The notes below the pieces were generated by a model that worked only from the letters and a program-made list of their open reading frames with translations, was not told the DNA's origin and did no database searches. Of a stretch of DNA of 64,000 bases, positions 43,252 through 55,861 are shown in pieces (positions within the stretch are counted from its first letter, which is position 1; every line of letters begins with the position of its first letter). The translations under genes were made by a program, and so were the position numbers. Origin of the DNA: Ctenosaura bakeri (Eukaryota > Chordata > Lepidosauria > Squamata > Iguanidae); assembly GCA_948474755.1 (NCBI GenBank), contig CAOLHI010001137.1, positions 480,414 to 544,413 on the forward strand. Direction: 5' to 3'.

Positions 43252-43681
43252 GGCCCTTTTTGCATGGCATTTGCCATATGAAAGGGTGCCTGGAGCATTG
43301 CGTGATTGTGAGGAGTGATCTGCATGACACACTCAAAATCGTGCGACGCTCGAGGGTAGGGCAGGCACCGCTAGTGCACTTTTTCATTTTTGGCTTTCAG
43401 CCAAAAATGGTGCATGATTGCACATTGCTCCAGGGCCCTGCGCCCTGCCGTGTGTGCGGAGCCCCTGGAGCCACGGCGGTCATGCTTCCTGCCCCAGCAC
43501 AGCCTGGGAAAGTCCCAAGCTGTGCTGTGGAAGGAAGAGGTGGGGCTCTCTCGCTACCTGCTTAGGAGCAGGCAGCTCGTGTGGAGCTGAAGCAGTGGGG
43601 ACACAAAAGCCTCTCACTGGAGGCTGCTCGTGCGATCCTTGCATCCCAGCACCAAAAAAAAAGGAAGGTGTGGAAAGGGCC
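43252..43681. mobile_element. Harbinger-type MITE (TAA flanks) in CR1
   Basis: 430 bp, ends GGCCCTTTTTGCATGGCATT and GGCCCTTTCCACACC (right, reverse-complemented), exact TAA at 43249-43251 and 43682-43684. Same subfamily as 61094-61514 (both carry AAAGGGTGCCTGGAG near the left end). Confidence 0.88.
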
Positions 43682-44040
43682 TAAGATGTGGCCATCCAAA
43701 GTGTGCCTGAAGACCTCCAGTGAAGAAGAGTCCATAAGTTCTGAGGCACTCTATTGCATTATCAAACAGCTCTTACTTTTAAAAAGTTCTTCCTAAGGAT
43801 TAAATAGAATCTGTTTTCTTGCAATTTGAATCCATTAGTTTCTGGAACAACAGTAAACAAGCTTGCTTCATCTTCTACTTGAAAGCCCTTCAGATACTTA
43901 AAGACAGCTATTGTGTCACCTTTCATCTTTTCTTCTTTAGGTTTAATCTACCCAACTCCATAACCTGTTCTGCATAGCTTTTTGGTTTCTAGACCTTTTA
44001 ACCATCTTGGTTTCCTTCTGGACACATTGCCTTCAAGTTG

Positions 44041-44340
44041 TTTTGGGCTTAGGGTGACCCTGTGGTGAACCAAGCCTGCTGGTTTTCTACCACCATCTGT
44101 TGTTGTGTGCCTTCAAGTCATTTCTGACTTATGGTGACCCTAAGGCCACCATAGGACCTTATCATGGGGTTTTCTTGGAAAGATATGCCCATAGAGGGTT
44201 TGCCATCTCCTTCCTCTGAGCTTGGGAGAATGCAGTTTGCTCAAGGCTACCTAGTGGGTTTCCATGGCCAAGTGGGGATGTGAGGCCTGGTCTCCTGGAG
44301 TCCTAATCCAAAATTGAAAAAACTACACTGTGTTGGCTCT
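44041..44340 (-). mobile_element. Sauria-type SINE nested in CR1
   Basis: A nearly full minus-strand SINE at 44094-44340 (TTCAAGTCATTTCTGACTTA to the head near 44330) is preceded by a second short tail-like piece (44041-44093, TTAGGGTGACCCTGTGGTGA). Confidence 0.8.
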
Positions 44341-44640
44341 TGTCACATTATAGTTGTCAATATCCTTCTTGAACTGGGGCATCCAGTAATAGAGACAGTG
44401 TTAGACGTGAAATCTGGCTCAGAAGTTTGTGGGAACATTGGGACTCAGAAGAATGTGAGTCAGGACAATATACTCCTGTTGATGCAACCTAGAATTGCAC
44501 AGGGGTTTTTGGCTGCTACATCACACTGTTGACTCACATTTAGCTTGTGTTTAGCTACTGCTGTCAAGCCAGATGTCACCGATCAAATATTTGTGCATTT
44601 CATTTTTCCTGCTTAAATATAGTACCTTACATTTCTCCCT

Positions 44641-45069
44641 GTTGACCTTTCAGTGTGTACAGCCTTTCAGTGCATTTAGCTTGAGGATGTGGAGAGAATC
44701 TTTGGGATGTGAAGTCCACTATGTGTGTGCTAGCTCCCTTCCTGGCTTGTAGAGGTGAGCTATCTGATTGGGTAAAGAGACTGAATGATGAACAAGCAAA
44801 ACTATATGCCATGCCTACAGCAGTCAGCTAGGGCTGCGAAAACAGATGTGTGTGTTTTAAATAAAATATTACAAAAATGCACACATTACTTCAGAGATGG
44901 GATGGAAAGATTTAAAGAATTTGAATTTGGATGAAACCAAAACTGGCATCTTTTACCATTCATTTTTGTTTCTTTTGAGGGTCTATGTGCAGAAGGGAGA
45001 TTAAAATATAATGCACTAGATCAGCAAGTTGTTGACCTCCTGATGTGCTAGACTACCGTTCCCATGTGT
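44641..45069. other. No recognised feature
   Basis: No gene or repeat was recognised. Confidence 0.5.
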
Positions 45070-45290
45070 ATGTGTACGTGTGACTTCAAGCCACCTCTCA
45101 ACTTATTGGCCATTTCTGCACTAGGCTGTTATAGCACGATGATTCCACTTTCAACATCCTATGGAATCCTGGGGTTTGTCCCCTCCTGAAACTGCAAACC
45201 CTAGGATTCCATAGGATGTTGAAAGTGGAATCATCGCGCTATAACAGCCTAGTGTGGAAATGGCCATGGTGACCAAATGATGCACTTTGT
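45070..45290 (-). mobile_element. SINE tail split by a hairpin MITE
   Basis: GTGACTTCAAGCCACCTCTC before and ATGGTGACCAAATGATG after the MITE at 45108-45265 rejoin as the Bov-B-like tail of a 5S- or Sauria-type SINE. Confidence 0.5.
45108..45265. mobile_element. Hairpin MITE family A, copy 7
   Basis: 158 bp, ends GGCCATTTCTGCACTAGGCT and GGCCATTTCCACACTAGGCT. Each arm also carries ATTCCACTTTCAACATCCTA or its reverse, so it is almost entirely a hairpin. Flanks ATT/ATG are not an exact duplication. Confidence 0.9.
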
Positions 45291-45487
45291 AATTTTAAGA
45301 AAGATTGGGATAAGTTGGTTGTATATTTAAGAGCCCATTGGGCAAAAAAATCAACTCTTGGTTTTGAAAACTAATAGATTAATGGTATTTATTAACTGGC
45401 AGATATGTGTGGCAGTATAAAAAGTATAGTTTATAGTATAATAAGATACAGTTTAGAGAATTATAAATTAGAAGTATATTTTATATA

Positions 45488-45951
45488 CAGTCAGCCCTCC
45501 ATATTTCCTAGGGTTAGGGATGCAGGGTCCCCATAAAAGTGGAAAAAACCACAAATATCAACATTATTATGTGTGTGTCTGTGGTGGGGAGAATGGATAT
45601 CCAGGATCCAAACCAAAGCAGGGAAAGAAGAAGGAAAGGGGGTTGGTCAGCATGGTAGCTCTATACATCGTCTCTCTCTCCCATCTCTTTCCTTGGGCGT
45701 GGGGAGGCATCAGGAAGGGGTTTGTTGTGCTGAGAAATTGGGCTGCAAACTGTCCTTCTGGCCAGACAATGGCTGGTGGAGGAGGAAGAGGGCCAGGGGC
45801 GGGTTGGTAAAGAGCTGTGCAGCCTGACCAGAGCCACCGAGAGGGAAAGGTTCCGCCAAAAAAAGAAGCTTCTGAGATGGAGGGGCAGGGTTTGGAGAAA
45901 TGTGCAGATAATCAAATCTGTGAAAATCAAACCCACAAATGAGGCGGACTG
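45488..45951. mobile_element. Tigger-like MITE, second copy
   Basis: Ends CAGTCAGCCCTCCATATTT and CAGTCCGCCTCATTTGT (right, reverse-complemented), TA before the left end. Internally related to 1775-2227. Confidence 0.65.
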
Positions 45952-46194
45952 TCTCCTAGCCAGCAACTGGTGAGTCTGAAGTCATTTGTATTAAGTCCTC
46001 TTTTTAGTTATGTAGTTTAGTCTAGTTTGGTTAGTTTTCATCAGTAGTGTAGTGTTTATTTTGTGTGTCATTTTTCATTTAGTTTGGTGTTTGTTTTTGT
46101 GTATCTTCATATGTTGTTTCATATATTGAAAACATGTGGTTCAGTAAAGCTGCTTATAAAAAAATGATCGGAATGGCATGGTGAACCGCACCAC

Positions 46195-47030
46195 CGTTAC
46201 CAGACCATACACCTCCACATTTTGATATAGTCTAATTGGCAAACTATATTAATGGGCATAAAATATAAATTATACTTATGGCTAGGAAGGCCATGCAGAA
46301 GAAAGGGACACTGGCTGGGAGTAGGTCAGAGATGACCCCATCATGGTCAAGTTAAAAGTTCACTGAAATTAGCCAAGAAAGCTTGACTTAATAACTCTGA
46401 GCCAACCCTATCAACTGCCAGCCTCAACAATAAGGTGTCCAAGTGTAGAGGCCAGGACCCCTGCTGTGTGCATTTCTTACCGAGCCTGGCCCAGAAACCT
46501 CCACTTCACCAAGACATTGAAACAATCAGTCCACTCCAGACCCCATTGTCTGTGTTGCAACTCCCATTGTCCACTAGGCTGGGAGAGCAATCAACTCACA
46601 TCCCTTCAGAGAGGAAAACAGAGTATATAAACCCTTGGTTCTGAGAAGTCAGATGCAGTCAGATGAAATGTTGGACCCCACCATCTCGCTCTGAATCCTG
46701 ATCTGGCCTGCCTTTACACAGAAGTCTCATTTCAACTTCTTTACTATCCTTCTGGACTGGTAATTATAAACCCAAAACCCCTCAACCTCCCTATACATAA
46801 CTTTTTCCTCCTTTTTTCCTTCAGTTAGCTCTTGTGTGAATGTGTGATTATGTGTATTTTGTTTGCATGCATGAGTGAATTCTCCTCAATAAAACACATT
46901 TTTAGCTTAGTTTTGAATCTCTAGATGGTTCTTTTCCTGTGTGAGCCCATAAACATCAGTAGCAAGATCTCGCTAAGTTGCCCCTTCTCGTTAGCCTCCT
47001 GATTTTGAGCTAATTACTTCCACTTTCCCT
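46195..47030 (+). mobile_element. Degraded solo LTR
   Basis: Begins (C)GTTACCAGACCATACACC and shares AGTAGGTCAGA and GTTCACTGAA with 19135. TATA-like GAGTATATAAACC at about 46620, poly(A) signal CAATAAAACAC at about 46889, then CGCTAAGTTGCCCCTTCTCG, which resembles the near-end string of the LTRs at 8772 and 49628. The 3' terminus is lost or diverged. Confidence 0.55.
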
Positions 47031-47309
47031 TCGCAAGGAGGTACTGGAATCATGGGATGGCCTTTGCAGCAGCCATGTTTTGGGGTAATGCCACCCCTGT
47101 CATTTTTGATGCACTTTTTCCTGTGAAAACAAAGGTGCTCATCACGTTGGTCAGCTGTTTCAAGTTCTCGGCTCACTGCTCACAATGGAAGATCTGGGCA
47201 GTGATGGGCAGGCTGCAATGACATTGTGCCACAGTTGTGTTATTACAGCAGTATTGTTGTTGTTGTTGCTGTTGCTGTTGTTGTTATTTTAAATTGAAGG
47301 TTAACGAAT

Positions 47310-47527
47310 CATGAAGCATGAGGTGCGGCAAAGAGCTGTCCGGCAATGGAATATGCTGCCTCTGAGTGTGGTGGAGTCTCCTTCTTTGGAGGTTTTTAAG
47401 CAGAGGCTGGATGGCCATCTGTTGGGAGTGCTTTGATGGGTGTTCCTGTATAGCAGGGGGTTGGACTCGATGGCTCCTGGGGTCTCTTCCAACTCTATGA
47501 TTCTATGATTCAATGATTCTATGATTC
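47310..47527 (+). mobile_element. CR1 3' end fragment
   Basis: Plus-strand C-terminal ORF2 stretch (GCAATGGAATATGCTGCCTC) and 3' UTR with GGTTGGACTCGATGGCTCC, ending in clear ATTCTATG repeats at 47500-47527. Confidence 0.9.
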
Positions 47528-48859
47528 AAACAGGGTAGCAGTATAGGCATCAGTGCAGAATGAAAAAAGAAATGTGGAAACCATGCTGTTAAAGTATAAA
47601 TGTGGGGAGGATATGTGACCCACAGCATCAACAATCAGCTGTCATCCTGAACATGGCTGAAGTGGTTTTCAGATGGAATAGCCCTGTATAACAATGTGAT
47701 GTGATAGGCACTGTGGTTTGAGTTAGAAATACATTTGAATATATACAAAGCCTAAACTTTTCTTTCCTGGTTCCAACTAAAGTTAAAATATTCTAGTTAT
47801 CTGTTTCTAGCAGCTGAATGCTCTTGCAAGGACACAGCATGGAACATTTCCCTTTGTTTGCCTAGAAATCTTGCCGATATTCTTAAGCATAAGGAAAGGT
47901 CCATTTAGGTGTTATACTGTTTGCTGGGCAAAATTGTACGAAATCCTCTGTGAATTTCTCTAATGCATTTAAAAAGCCATTTGAAATAGGGGCCAACCTT
48001 GCCTCATCTTTCAGTACTTAATTTCTATATTAATTACACATGTGGATTTCCTAGTCAGGCACCATCTTTGTTAATCACACATATTAATTGTGCATGTCAA
48101 TTAGGCACATGTTAAATGATGCAGTGTGTGAAGAAGTTCTTTGCTTTGACAATCCAGATCCCATGGCTAGATGGTTTCTTTGGCTCATCACGAATTGTAC
48201 TATGGGGAGAGAGGAAGGGGATTTGCCACTCTTCCTAGATCATTCATAGTTCTGTCCTCCATAGAGAAGCTTTTCTTATATGATCTCACACTTCCCATGT
48301 GGCATGTTGCAAAGGAATGTAAAGTCACATAAAGCAGGCTGTAATATATTTGTGTCAGCCCCAGTCACCATTTTGAAGACGGGGGCTTTGGGCAAGAAGT
48401 TTAACAGCTTTTCTCCCTCTTTTGTAATGCTAGCACCTGGGGGCATCTGCTGAAGTTGAGTGATGAGAGATTGGGACAGATCAATAAAATATTTCTTCAC
48501 AGATTGTATGTTAAATTGCAGGATTTACTGCTGCAAGATGTAGGGATGGTTACCAACCTGTATGGTTAAACTCTGGGCAGTCAAGTAGGTAACAGTATGG
48601 CAACATGTCATATCCAGTGTCAGAGACAGTATGCCTCTGAATATCAGCTTCTTGGAAGTTGTTACCTTCCATGTCTGTCTGAGAGTTTAGACACAGCATG
48701 CATTAATGTCACATCCTGTGTATTGGTCTTAGCCACACTTTCTAAGCCCTCTCTCATCCTGCATCTCTTACTCTGCAGTTAAACTAAGTTTGTTCAACTT
48801 CCAGTTTATAGTCTGCTGTTTTCTCTCTGTTCCATCTTAGAAGAGCACATGCTACGGGT
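47528..48859. other. No recognised feature
   Basis: 1.3 kb without gene motifs or recognised repeats. Confidence 0.5.
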
Positions 48860-49427
48860 ATAAGAATATAGTCTGTAGGTCAAGAGAAGTGATAGTACCA
48901 CTCTATTCAGACCTCACTTGGAATACTGTGTCCAATTCTGGGCACCACAGTTCAAGAGGATATTGGCAAGCTGGAACATGTCCAGAGGAGGGCAACCAAA
49001 ATAATAGAAGGCCTGGAAACCATGCCTTATAGAGAGGCTTAAGGAGCTGTGTACGTTTAGCCTGGAGAAGAGAAGGTTAAGAGGAGACGTGATAGCTGTG
49101 TTTAAATTTTTGAAGAGATGTCATGTGGAAGATAAGAGAGCTTGTTTTCTGCTGCTTAAGGGACTACTAAGGCATAGAGCAATGGCTTCCAACTTCAGCC
49201 AAAGAGATTCCATTTAAACATTAGAAAGAAGTTCTGATGGCAAGAACCATTTGACAGTGAAATACACTGCCTGGGAGTCTGGTGGATTCTCCTTCTTTGG
49301 AGGTTTTTAAATATGGGTTGGATAGACATCTGTTGGAAATGCTTTGATGGCATATTCCTGCATGATAAGAGGTTGAACTCGATGGCCCTTGTAGTCTCTC
49401 CCAACTCTACAATTCTATGATTCTATG
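48860..49427 (+). mobile_element. CR1 3' fragment
   Basis: Plus-strand match to the end of ORF2 (CTCACTTGGAATACTGTGTC, TGTCCAGAGGAGGGCAACCA) through to ACAATTCTATGATTCTATG. Diverged, 5' truncated. Confidence 0.88.
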
Positions 49428-49627
49428 TTCAGAGCCTCTCAATGTGAGATGTTACAAAACTCCTAGTATTTGTAAGCAAATCTACTTCCTTTTTTTTAAA
49501 AAAAACAAAGAAAAATAAACCTATTTTATTTCTCTGCTAGTCCCTGAGTGTGATATGGTAGTGTGGGACTGGTTGTTGCTTATCTTCTGCTTGTGAATAC
49601 TAATTACTTCGCTGGTGACATATACTA

Positions 49628-50500
49628 TGTTATCACGGTTATGATATGTCTGGTGAGAGCACTAGATATCCTTTTGATATCAAATAATTTGGCCTTGCTG
49701 GACCTTTCTTTGCCATCTCACTCCACGTGTTTGCAGAGGTCTTCTGGACAAGCACGTACGGGTGCGACCGTTAATGACTGTACATTCCAAAACCCCATTC
49801 AGGCTAGCAACTTAAGCCTCTCCGTTGCTTCAGGGAAAAACCTCCCTGCAAACCAGCTCTGCTCGGCTCGGAGTTACACAAAGCTTGCAGCCAAGAGCCA
49901 AGCCATTCCTTTATGTTGGGCCATCAAAGTACCGGCCACGCTATTGTCATCAAGAGCTAAACCACTCATGCTAAACTTGACCTTTTCCAAATCCTTTGTC
50001 CAGCTCCAAACTCCCTTTGTTCTCACTGAGCATGACATAGTCTGTAGGTAAACTCCATCCTATAAAAGGTCCCCTTTTCCAAGTCCTCCTCGGAGTACTT
50101 TGGATCACCCTGGACTTCCATCTAGCCTTGCTGCCGGTCTGTCTAAGGAGCTCCCCTCAGCCAGCCATGCTGAGATTTCTTCCCCGGAGCCCCATCTTTC
50201 TCTCCAGGACTACAAGATAAGGTGTCGTATTACCCATCCCTAAGCTCTCCAATTCTGCTTCGAAGTTAGCTAGTGTGTGTGTGTGTTGTTTTATCTGCTG
50301 TTTATCTTTCAATAAAACTGTTATTTTTGTTACTTTTAAATTTGCTTGCCTGCTCTCTGACCTGAAGTTAAAAGATCGTTGCTAAAGTTACCCTGCCTCT
50401 CGTCTAGCCAAGAGAGTGCTCAAGCTAAATTTCCCCAACTTGTGTTTTTATTTGGTTATTTGGGCACCCCCTCCCAGGACCCCCAACATACAGGGTAACA
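49628..50500 (+). mobile_element. Solo LTR, gamma-like ERV, ACTA duplication
   Basis: 873 bp beginning TGTTATCACGG and ending ACATACAGGGTAACA (short inverted TGTTA/TAACA ends). Exact ACTA flanks at 49624-49627 and 50501-50504. TATA box CCTATAAAAGG near 50060, poly(A) signal AATAAAACTG near 50311. No internal retroviral genes remain, as expected after LTR-LTR recombination. Confidence 0.88.
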
Positions 50501-50749
50501 ACTACTATATATAAAACATTCCCCAACAGAAAATGAAATGGAGGAAGGAGACAAATTCATGTACTGCCCATAGGCATCCCACAGGCAACTGGCTGGTCAC
50601 TGTGTGAACAGAATGTCAAACCAGAAAGACCTTTGGTCTGCCTGTTCTTTTGAGTCACTATGACTATTCCAATTTACTTACCACTGGGGGCCTAATCCAC
50701 ACCACTTCTAAGAAAGATGCAGTGGTTGTTGGTTTCTGTGTAAGTGGGG

Positions 50750-50895
50750 GCAGAGAATCTACTCCAAATTTCAGTCTGAATTTTAAAGTCATTATCCAAT
50801 GTTATCAACCTCTTTGGGGGTTAGGATTCAATTCTTTAGATAACTTCTTTGAAGTTCAAGCTAAATCCAGAGTACATTTATCCATCCCCTAACAT
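50750..50895. repeat. Palindromic repeat family B, copy 3
   Basis: GAGAATCTACTCCAAATTTC, GGTTAGGATTCAATTCTTTA and CTAAATCCAGAGTACATTTA, then CATGGAAGCCACCAGC. Weak pairing of arms. Confidence 0.45.
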
Positions 50896-51637
50896 GGAAG
50901 CCACCAGCTTCTGCTGACAATAAGACATACTTTCAAGACATTTTTGCATCTGGAGAAAAGGACAGGTTGATGTCTCACCCCGTGTGACTGGACTGGTGTC
51001 TGAATCTTACTTCAATATCTGTGACAAACAACTACCCTGCACTGCATCTGAGGACAGTAAAATAGTTCAATGGACCTACAGGGAAAGAAAAAGCAAGAGC
51101 TGCTCCCAATCTTCTGCCTCTCATTATTGTCTCACTCTTCCTAGTGATAGAAATGTCCATGAGTTGAACAGAGGTTACTATTCCCTTTTCACTGAACGTT
51201 ACTTATATAAAGCATTCCTGCTCTTTGTTATTGTTGCTGTTTATACTAAGGGTGGATGAATCTGTTAATTTCCTTTTCTCATTCATTCAAATTTTGTGGT
51301 CTTCGGCAAATGCCATTCCAAAATTAACTGAAATAAAGCTTTTGCCCTTCCTTAGATGGCAAACTAATCTTTCAGTTTCACTTTCTTCCATATTAGTATT
51401 TTTCATACTATGGCAGATTATGATGAAAAATGAGCTGAAATGAAATTCTCATCCATCTGAACTCAATATAATATTTTTAAAAGTAACTTGTTGTATTACT
51501 TATTACTTTTTCACCTCTTTTTGTTATCCATTTATGTTGAGAGGAAAAAGCCTTAGGATTGTCAAGAAAATGGCACAAAACATAAAATATTTTTGCCAAT
51601 GCACAAACATGTCCTTCAAAAGGAACTAGATGATGTT
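50896..51637. other. No recognised feature
   Basis: AT-rich, no gene or repeat recognised. Confidence 0.5.
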
Positions 51638-51866
51638 ATGTGCTAGTGTGGTGTAGTGGTTGAAGGATTGATCTATGACTTTGAAGACCAGGGTTTGAAT
51701 CTCTGCTAAGCCACGGAAACCCACTTGGTAACCTTGGGCAAGTCACATTCTCTCAACCTCAGAGGAAGGCAAGGGCAAACCCCCTCTGAACAAATATTAC
51801 CAAGGAAATCACCTGAAGTTGGAAATCACCTGAAGTTGGAAATGACTCAAAGGCTCACGACAACAG
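51638..51866 (+). mobile_element. Sauria-type SINE
   Basis: Head GCTAGTGTGGTGTAGTGGTT, B box CAGGGTTTGAATCTC, middle CTTGGGCAAGTCACATTCTC, tail altered: ATCACCTGAAGTTGGAA occurs twice in tandem. Confidence 0.85.
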
Positions 51867-52197
51867 ATGATGTTACTTTTATCTTCTAATGTTGCACCTA
51901 GTCCTTATATTGCTTATACAATGTTCCTTTGCTTATACAATGCTAAGAAACCCACAGGGTGGAATGTGTTACTTCCAGGTTATCTTCTGCTCACCCTCTT
52001 TCTCTCTGCTTGCTCACTCAATGGGCAGGTGAACAAGAACTAATAGTCTAAAAGAGGAATGCTAAGACCAGCAATCCTAGAATCTGGGAACATAGGTCCT
52101 CTTAGGTGCTAACATCTGGCCCTGATTGAAATGGTACCAGTGATGTAGTGGAGCTGGTACATACCGGGTGAATGTCCCAGGACCTTTTGATTAGTAG
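51867..52197. other. No recognised feature
   Basis: No gene or repeat recognised; GCTTATACAATG appears twice near 51910-51940. Confidence 0.5.
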
Positions 52198-52201
52198 GGA
52201 T

Positions 52202-53224
52202 TGTTACTCCAGTTATGATATGTCGGGTGAGAGCACTAGATATCCTTTTGATATCAAATAATTTGGCCTTTGCTTGACCTTTCTCTGCCACCCTACTCCA
52301 CGTGTTTGCAGAGGTCCACCGGACAAGCACGTAAGGGCGCGACCGTTAATGGTTGTACATTCCAAACTTCTTTTCAGGCAGGCAACTTTAAGCCTCTCCG
52401 TTGCTTTAGGGAAAAACCTCCCTGCAAACCGGTGTTGCTCGGCGCATATCCACACAAAGTCACACAGCCAAGAGCCGAGCTATTCCTTTATGTCGGGCCA
52501 TCAGCGTACTGGCCACACTATTGTCGTTAAGTGCTAAGCTAATCATGCAAAACCTGACCTTTTCCAAATCCTTTGTCCAGCTCCAAATTTCCTTTGTTCT
52601 TACCGAGCATAGCATAGCCTGTAGGCACACTCCACCCTATAAAAAGTCCCCACTCTTGGGACCACCTCGGACTACTTTGGACTTCCATTCCGCCTTGCTG
52701 CCGGTTGTCTAAGGAAACTCCTCTTAGCGAACCATGCTGAGCTTTCTCTCCCGGAACCCCATCTTTCTCTCCAGGACTACGAGATAAGGTGTCGTATTAC
52801 CCATCCCTAAGCAGTCCAATTCTGTTTTATCTGCTGTTTATCTTTCAATAAAACTGTTATTTTTGTTACTTTTAAACATGCTTGCCTGCTCTCTGACCTG
52901 AAGCCGTAGACATTGGGTTAATGTCGTATTACCAGGTGTCGTATTACCCGCTCCCTTGAAACTCTCCATTTCCATTTCTAAGTTAGTTAGTATTTGTCGT
53001 GTCTTCTGTGTTGCTTGTTCTTAATAAAATATTATTTGTTACTTTTAAAACCTTGTCTAGCCGCTCTCTGACCTGATGCTGTATACATAGGGTTAAAGAT
53101 CTCAGCTAAAGCTATCCTGCCTCTTGTTAGCTTAAGAGAGTACTCGAGCTTAATTTCCCCAAACTTGTGCTTTTATTTGGTTATTTGGGTGCCCCTCCTG
53201 GGACCCCCAACATACAGGGTAACA
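52202..53224 (+). mobile_element. Solo LTR with duplicated poly(A) region, GGAT duplication
   Basis: 1023 bp beginning TGTTACTCCAG and ending ACATACAGGGTAACA, exact GGAT flanks (52198-52201 and 53225-53228). It is close to 49628-50500 up to the first poly(A) signal (near 52846). A diverged second copy of the same region follows, with TGTCGTATTACCCG and AATAAAATATT near 53022. TATA-like CCTATAAAAAG near 52637. Confidence 0.88.
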
Positions 53225-53228
53225 GGAT

Positions 53229-53844
53229 GGTGATATTATTTGCCGCCACCCTGTCATGTACAGAATAATCTTTGTTCCAAAAAAACACACTGTGAAATTA
53301 ACAGTAGTTTATTCAATAGAAATTCATGTGTACCAACTGCACACTTCCAAAGAAGTTGCCAGAACTGAATTGTACAGCATTCTTCCATTCGCTTATAGGT
53401 AGTCCTTGCAAATTCATGCATGCTAAGCTTTCATTGCTTAGTAAAGCATTGCTCTGTTGCCCAGGCTGTTGCTTTTCCCACACTTTCTTGACCTTGAACA
53501 GTTGTTGACTTGCACTCATAATCCTCTTAGTTACATCAGCAACACTTCATTCTTATAACACACTTTATTTCCCACTTTTACTCTCCAGTCCCTCCCATTT
53601 GTCTGGTTATATTATAGCCATTCAATACATAGAGGTAATTTGCAGGTAGACTCTTATACATGACAGCAAGCATACATGGCAGTAGCATCCAGCAGGATAT
53701 ATGATATGGAACATAAACATATATATGAAACTAGGCTCCTTCTACATGTTCCCATACAATACTATGATAGGGAAGCATCACAACCTGACACTCCCTGACT
53801 CCTTTGTTTCTTCCATGCAACAATGTAATGTCATGGACTGTTTC
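53229..53844. other. No recognised feature
   Basis: No gene, RNA or clear repeat. Confidence 0.5.
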
Positions 53845-54240
53845 CAAGCTCCATTCATGGTTGTGAAAGCTGGACAGTGAAGAAAGCTGACAAGAAGAAA
53901 ATCAACACTTTTGAAGTCTGCTGCTGGAGAAGAGTTCTAAGAAGACAAATGAGTCTGAGAGCAAACCAGGCCTAACTCTCACCAGAAGCCAAGATGACTA
54001 AACTGAGATTGTCATGCTTTAGACATATCATGAGACAACGTGACTCACTGAAAAAAGTGAGCTTAGTGAAGTGAGAGGCATTAGGAAAAGAAAAAGGCCA
54101 CATTAGAGGTGGATTGTTTCAACCAAGGAAGCCACAGCTGCCTGGAGTTTGCACAACCTGAGTAGGCATTGCCAGGGCTCTTGGAGACCTCTTGTTTATA
54201 AACTTACCATAAGCCAATGTTGACTTGACAACAACTAACA
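53845..54240 (+). mobile_element. Bov-B (RTE) LINE 3' end
   Basis: The reading CESWTVKKADKKKINTFEV followed by WRRVLRR is the typical C-terminal stretch of Bov-B ORF2. Later nucleotides echo AKMTKLRLSCF and HIMRQRDSL. The 3' tail (CCATAAGCCAATGTTGACTT) is the sequence that Sauria-type SINEs imitate. Heavily mutated. Confidence 0.8.
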
Positions 54241-55861
54241 GCAGATCACACCTGCAATCCAAAGTATTTTGGGAAGGTTTCCCATTGAGTGAGCAATGAA
54301 GACTGATTAGATTTATGAAAGACCTGCTTGTAAGGAAGGCACAAACTGCTAGAAATGTTTTTTTGGGGGCGGGGGGGGGAATCAACATGAATCGACAACT
54401 TGCATTTTTGGATGCTTCTTGTGGGTGTCACTATCATGGGCGGGGATGCACTTCCAGATTTATGACTGCACCACTGAATGCCACATCACAAGGCTCATGG
54501 GAAAGGCCCCCACCCTACCCAGGCTGTTCTTCTTGCTTTTTCCACAGCTGTTCTACATCTGCAAGGAGGGAAACACAACTTAGTACAGAACAAGCCACCT
54601 TCTTTCAAGTGGCTGCAAATTGCCATTGCAGTTCTGCTGGTTTTGCCAGAGTGATAAGACAATATCTGACAGCTGTTCTTATCAGTTTTTTCCTCCTGAT
54701 CAAAAACAATGACCTACTAACTGGCTGATGGAGATGACCTACATTTTCTAGCTCCTCTGAGATCTGAAGGATCTAGGGAAATAGATCTGGGATTACTAAA
54801 ATAAAAAAAAATGTTTTTCTTGACAGCACGCTACTTGGAGAAAAAACCTGCCTGCTGCATATTTCTTATCTGAGCAAAGAGCAGTCTTTTGATCTCAGCG
54901 CTCAAAGACCTTCCAATCACCTGTACAAAAAAAATCAGCATAAAGCACAAACAACCCTATTTTGAACCAAGACATAAACATTCTTCAGGTGAATAATATA
55001 TCAACATGCCGTGCTTCAGGTTTTGAGGCACGAGCTGCTTCTCCTTGGGGCAGAATCCAATGCAGGGCTACTCAGAAGTACATCTCACTGAATTCTACGG
55101 GGCTTACACCCAGGTAAAGGAATGCAGGACTCTTGTTCTCCTTGTTTTTCCAGGCATGCTTTCAAAGGGTTTTAGTTGCATCCCAGATCAATACTGTAAT
55201 AGTTCTATTTTGTGTTTCAGAGGATGTCAGGTTTTTTTTTTCTTTAATGGACAGGAAGGTTTTAGTGCTATTTAACCTCCATTCATCTTGTAGCGACCAA
55301 GCCAGCCAAAATGGAATGAGATAATAAAATGGATTTTGCTTTAATACACTATTTAATCCTCACATTAGAAAGAGAACTAGGAGATTAGAAAAGATGGTTT
55401 TAAAAACATAAGAACTGCTCATCCGAATCAGACCAAGGTTCATCAAGCCTAGTTTACAGTTTACAGTTGCTCCACTCTCTGTTAACTCACAAATGGGACT
55501 TACTTACCTCTAGTGCCAAACTGCCTCTGTACATGGAGGTTTTAAAGAACACCTAGTGAGACCTTTTACTGCCACTGAGTAAAGCCTACATTCCCATTCT
55601 GGAGGTTCCAGTAAGTAAAATCAGTTGTATGTGCAGCAAATTGCACACCAGCTACCCAAAAAAGTTGAATTGAACATGAGAAATAGAGTGAGGGAACAGT
55701 ATTGAACGTCCTTGGTTGCTTCATTCCTGAACAGAGTGCCTCTTCCATCTTAGGCAGGGCTGCTTGATCTTTCTTGGGTGATCAGAAACACTGCTTTTCC
55801 AGGGTTCATGATCACGTGAGAAAGTCCTCTAGGTATGCTGTTAGCAGTGATAGCTGGTGGC
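54241..55861. other. No recognised feature
   Basis: A G-rich run near 54363-54379. Otherwise no gene or identified repeat. Confidence 0.45.

Larger units (their letters stand above)
43160..44640 (-). mobile_element. Old CR1 copy interrupted by a MITE and a SINE
   Basis: CR1 pieces at 43160-43251, 43682-44040 and 44341-44640 read in order on the minus strand (GGACCATCTCATCCAACACC ... GTCAATATCCTTCTTGAACT ... CCTTACATTTCTCCCTGTTG). The gaps hold a Harbinger MITE and Sauria-type SINE sequence. Confidence 0.85.

Noticed and set aside
49563..50051. 162-codon frame at the left LTR
   Set aside because: It lies within non-coding LTR sequence; the related LTR at 52202 does not keep the frame.
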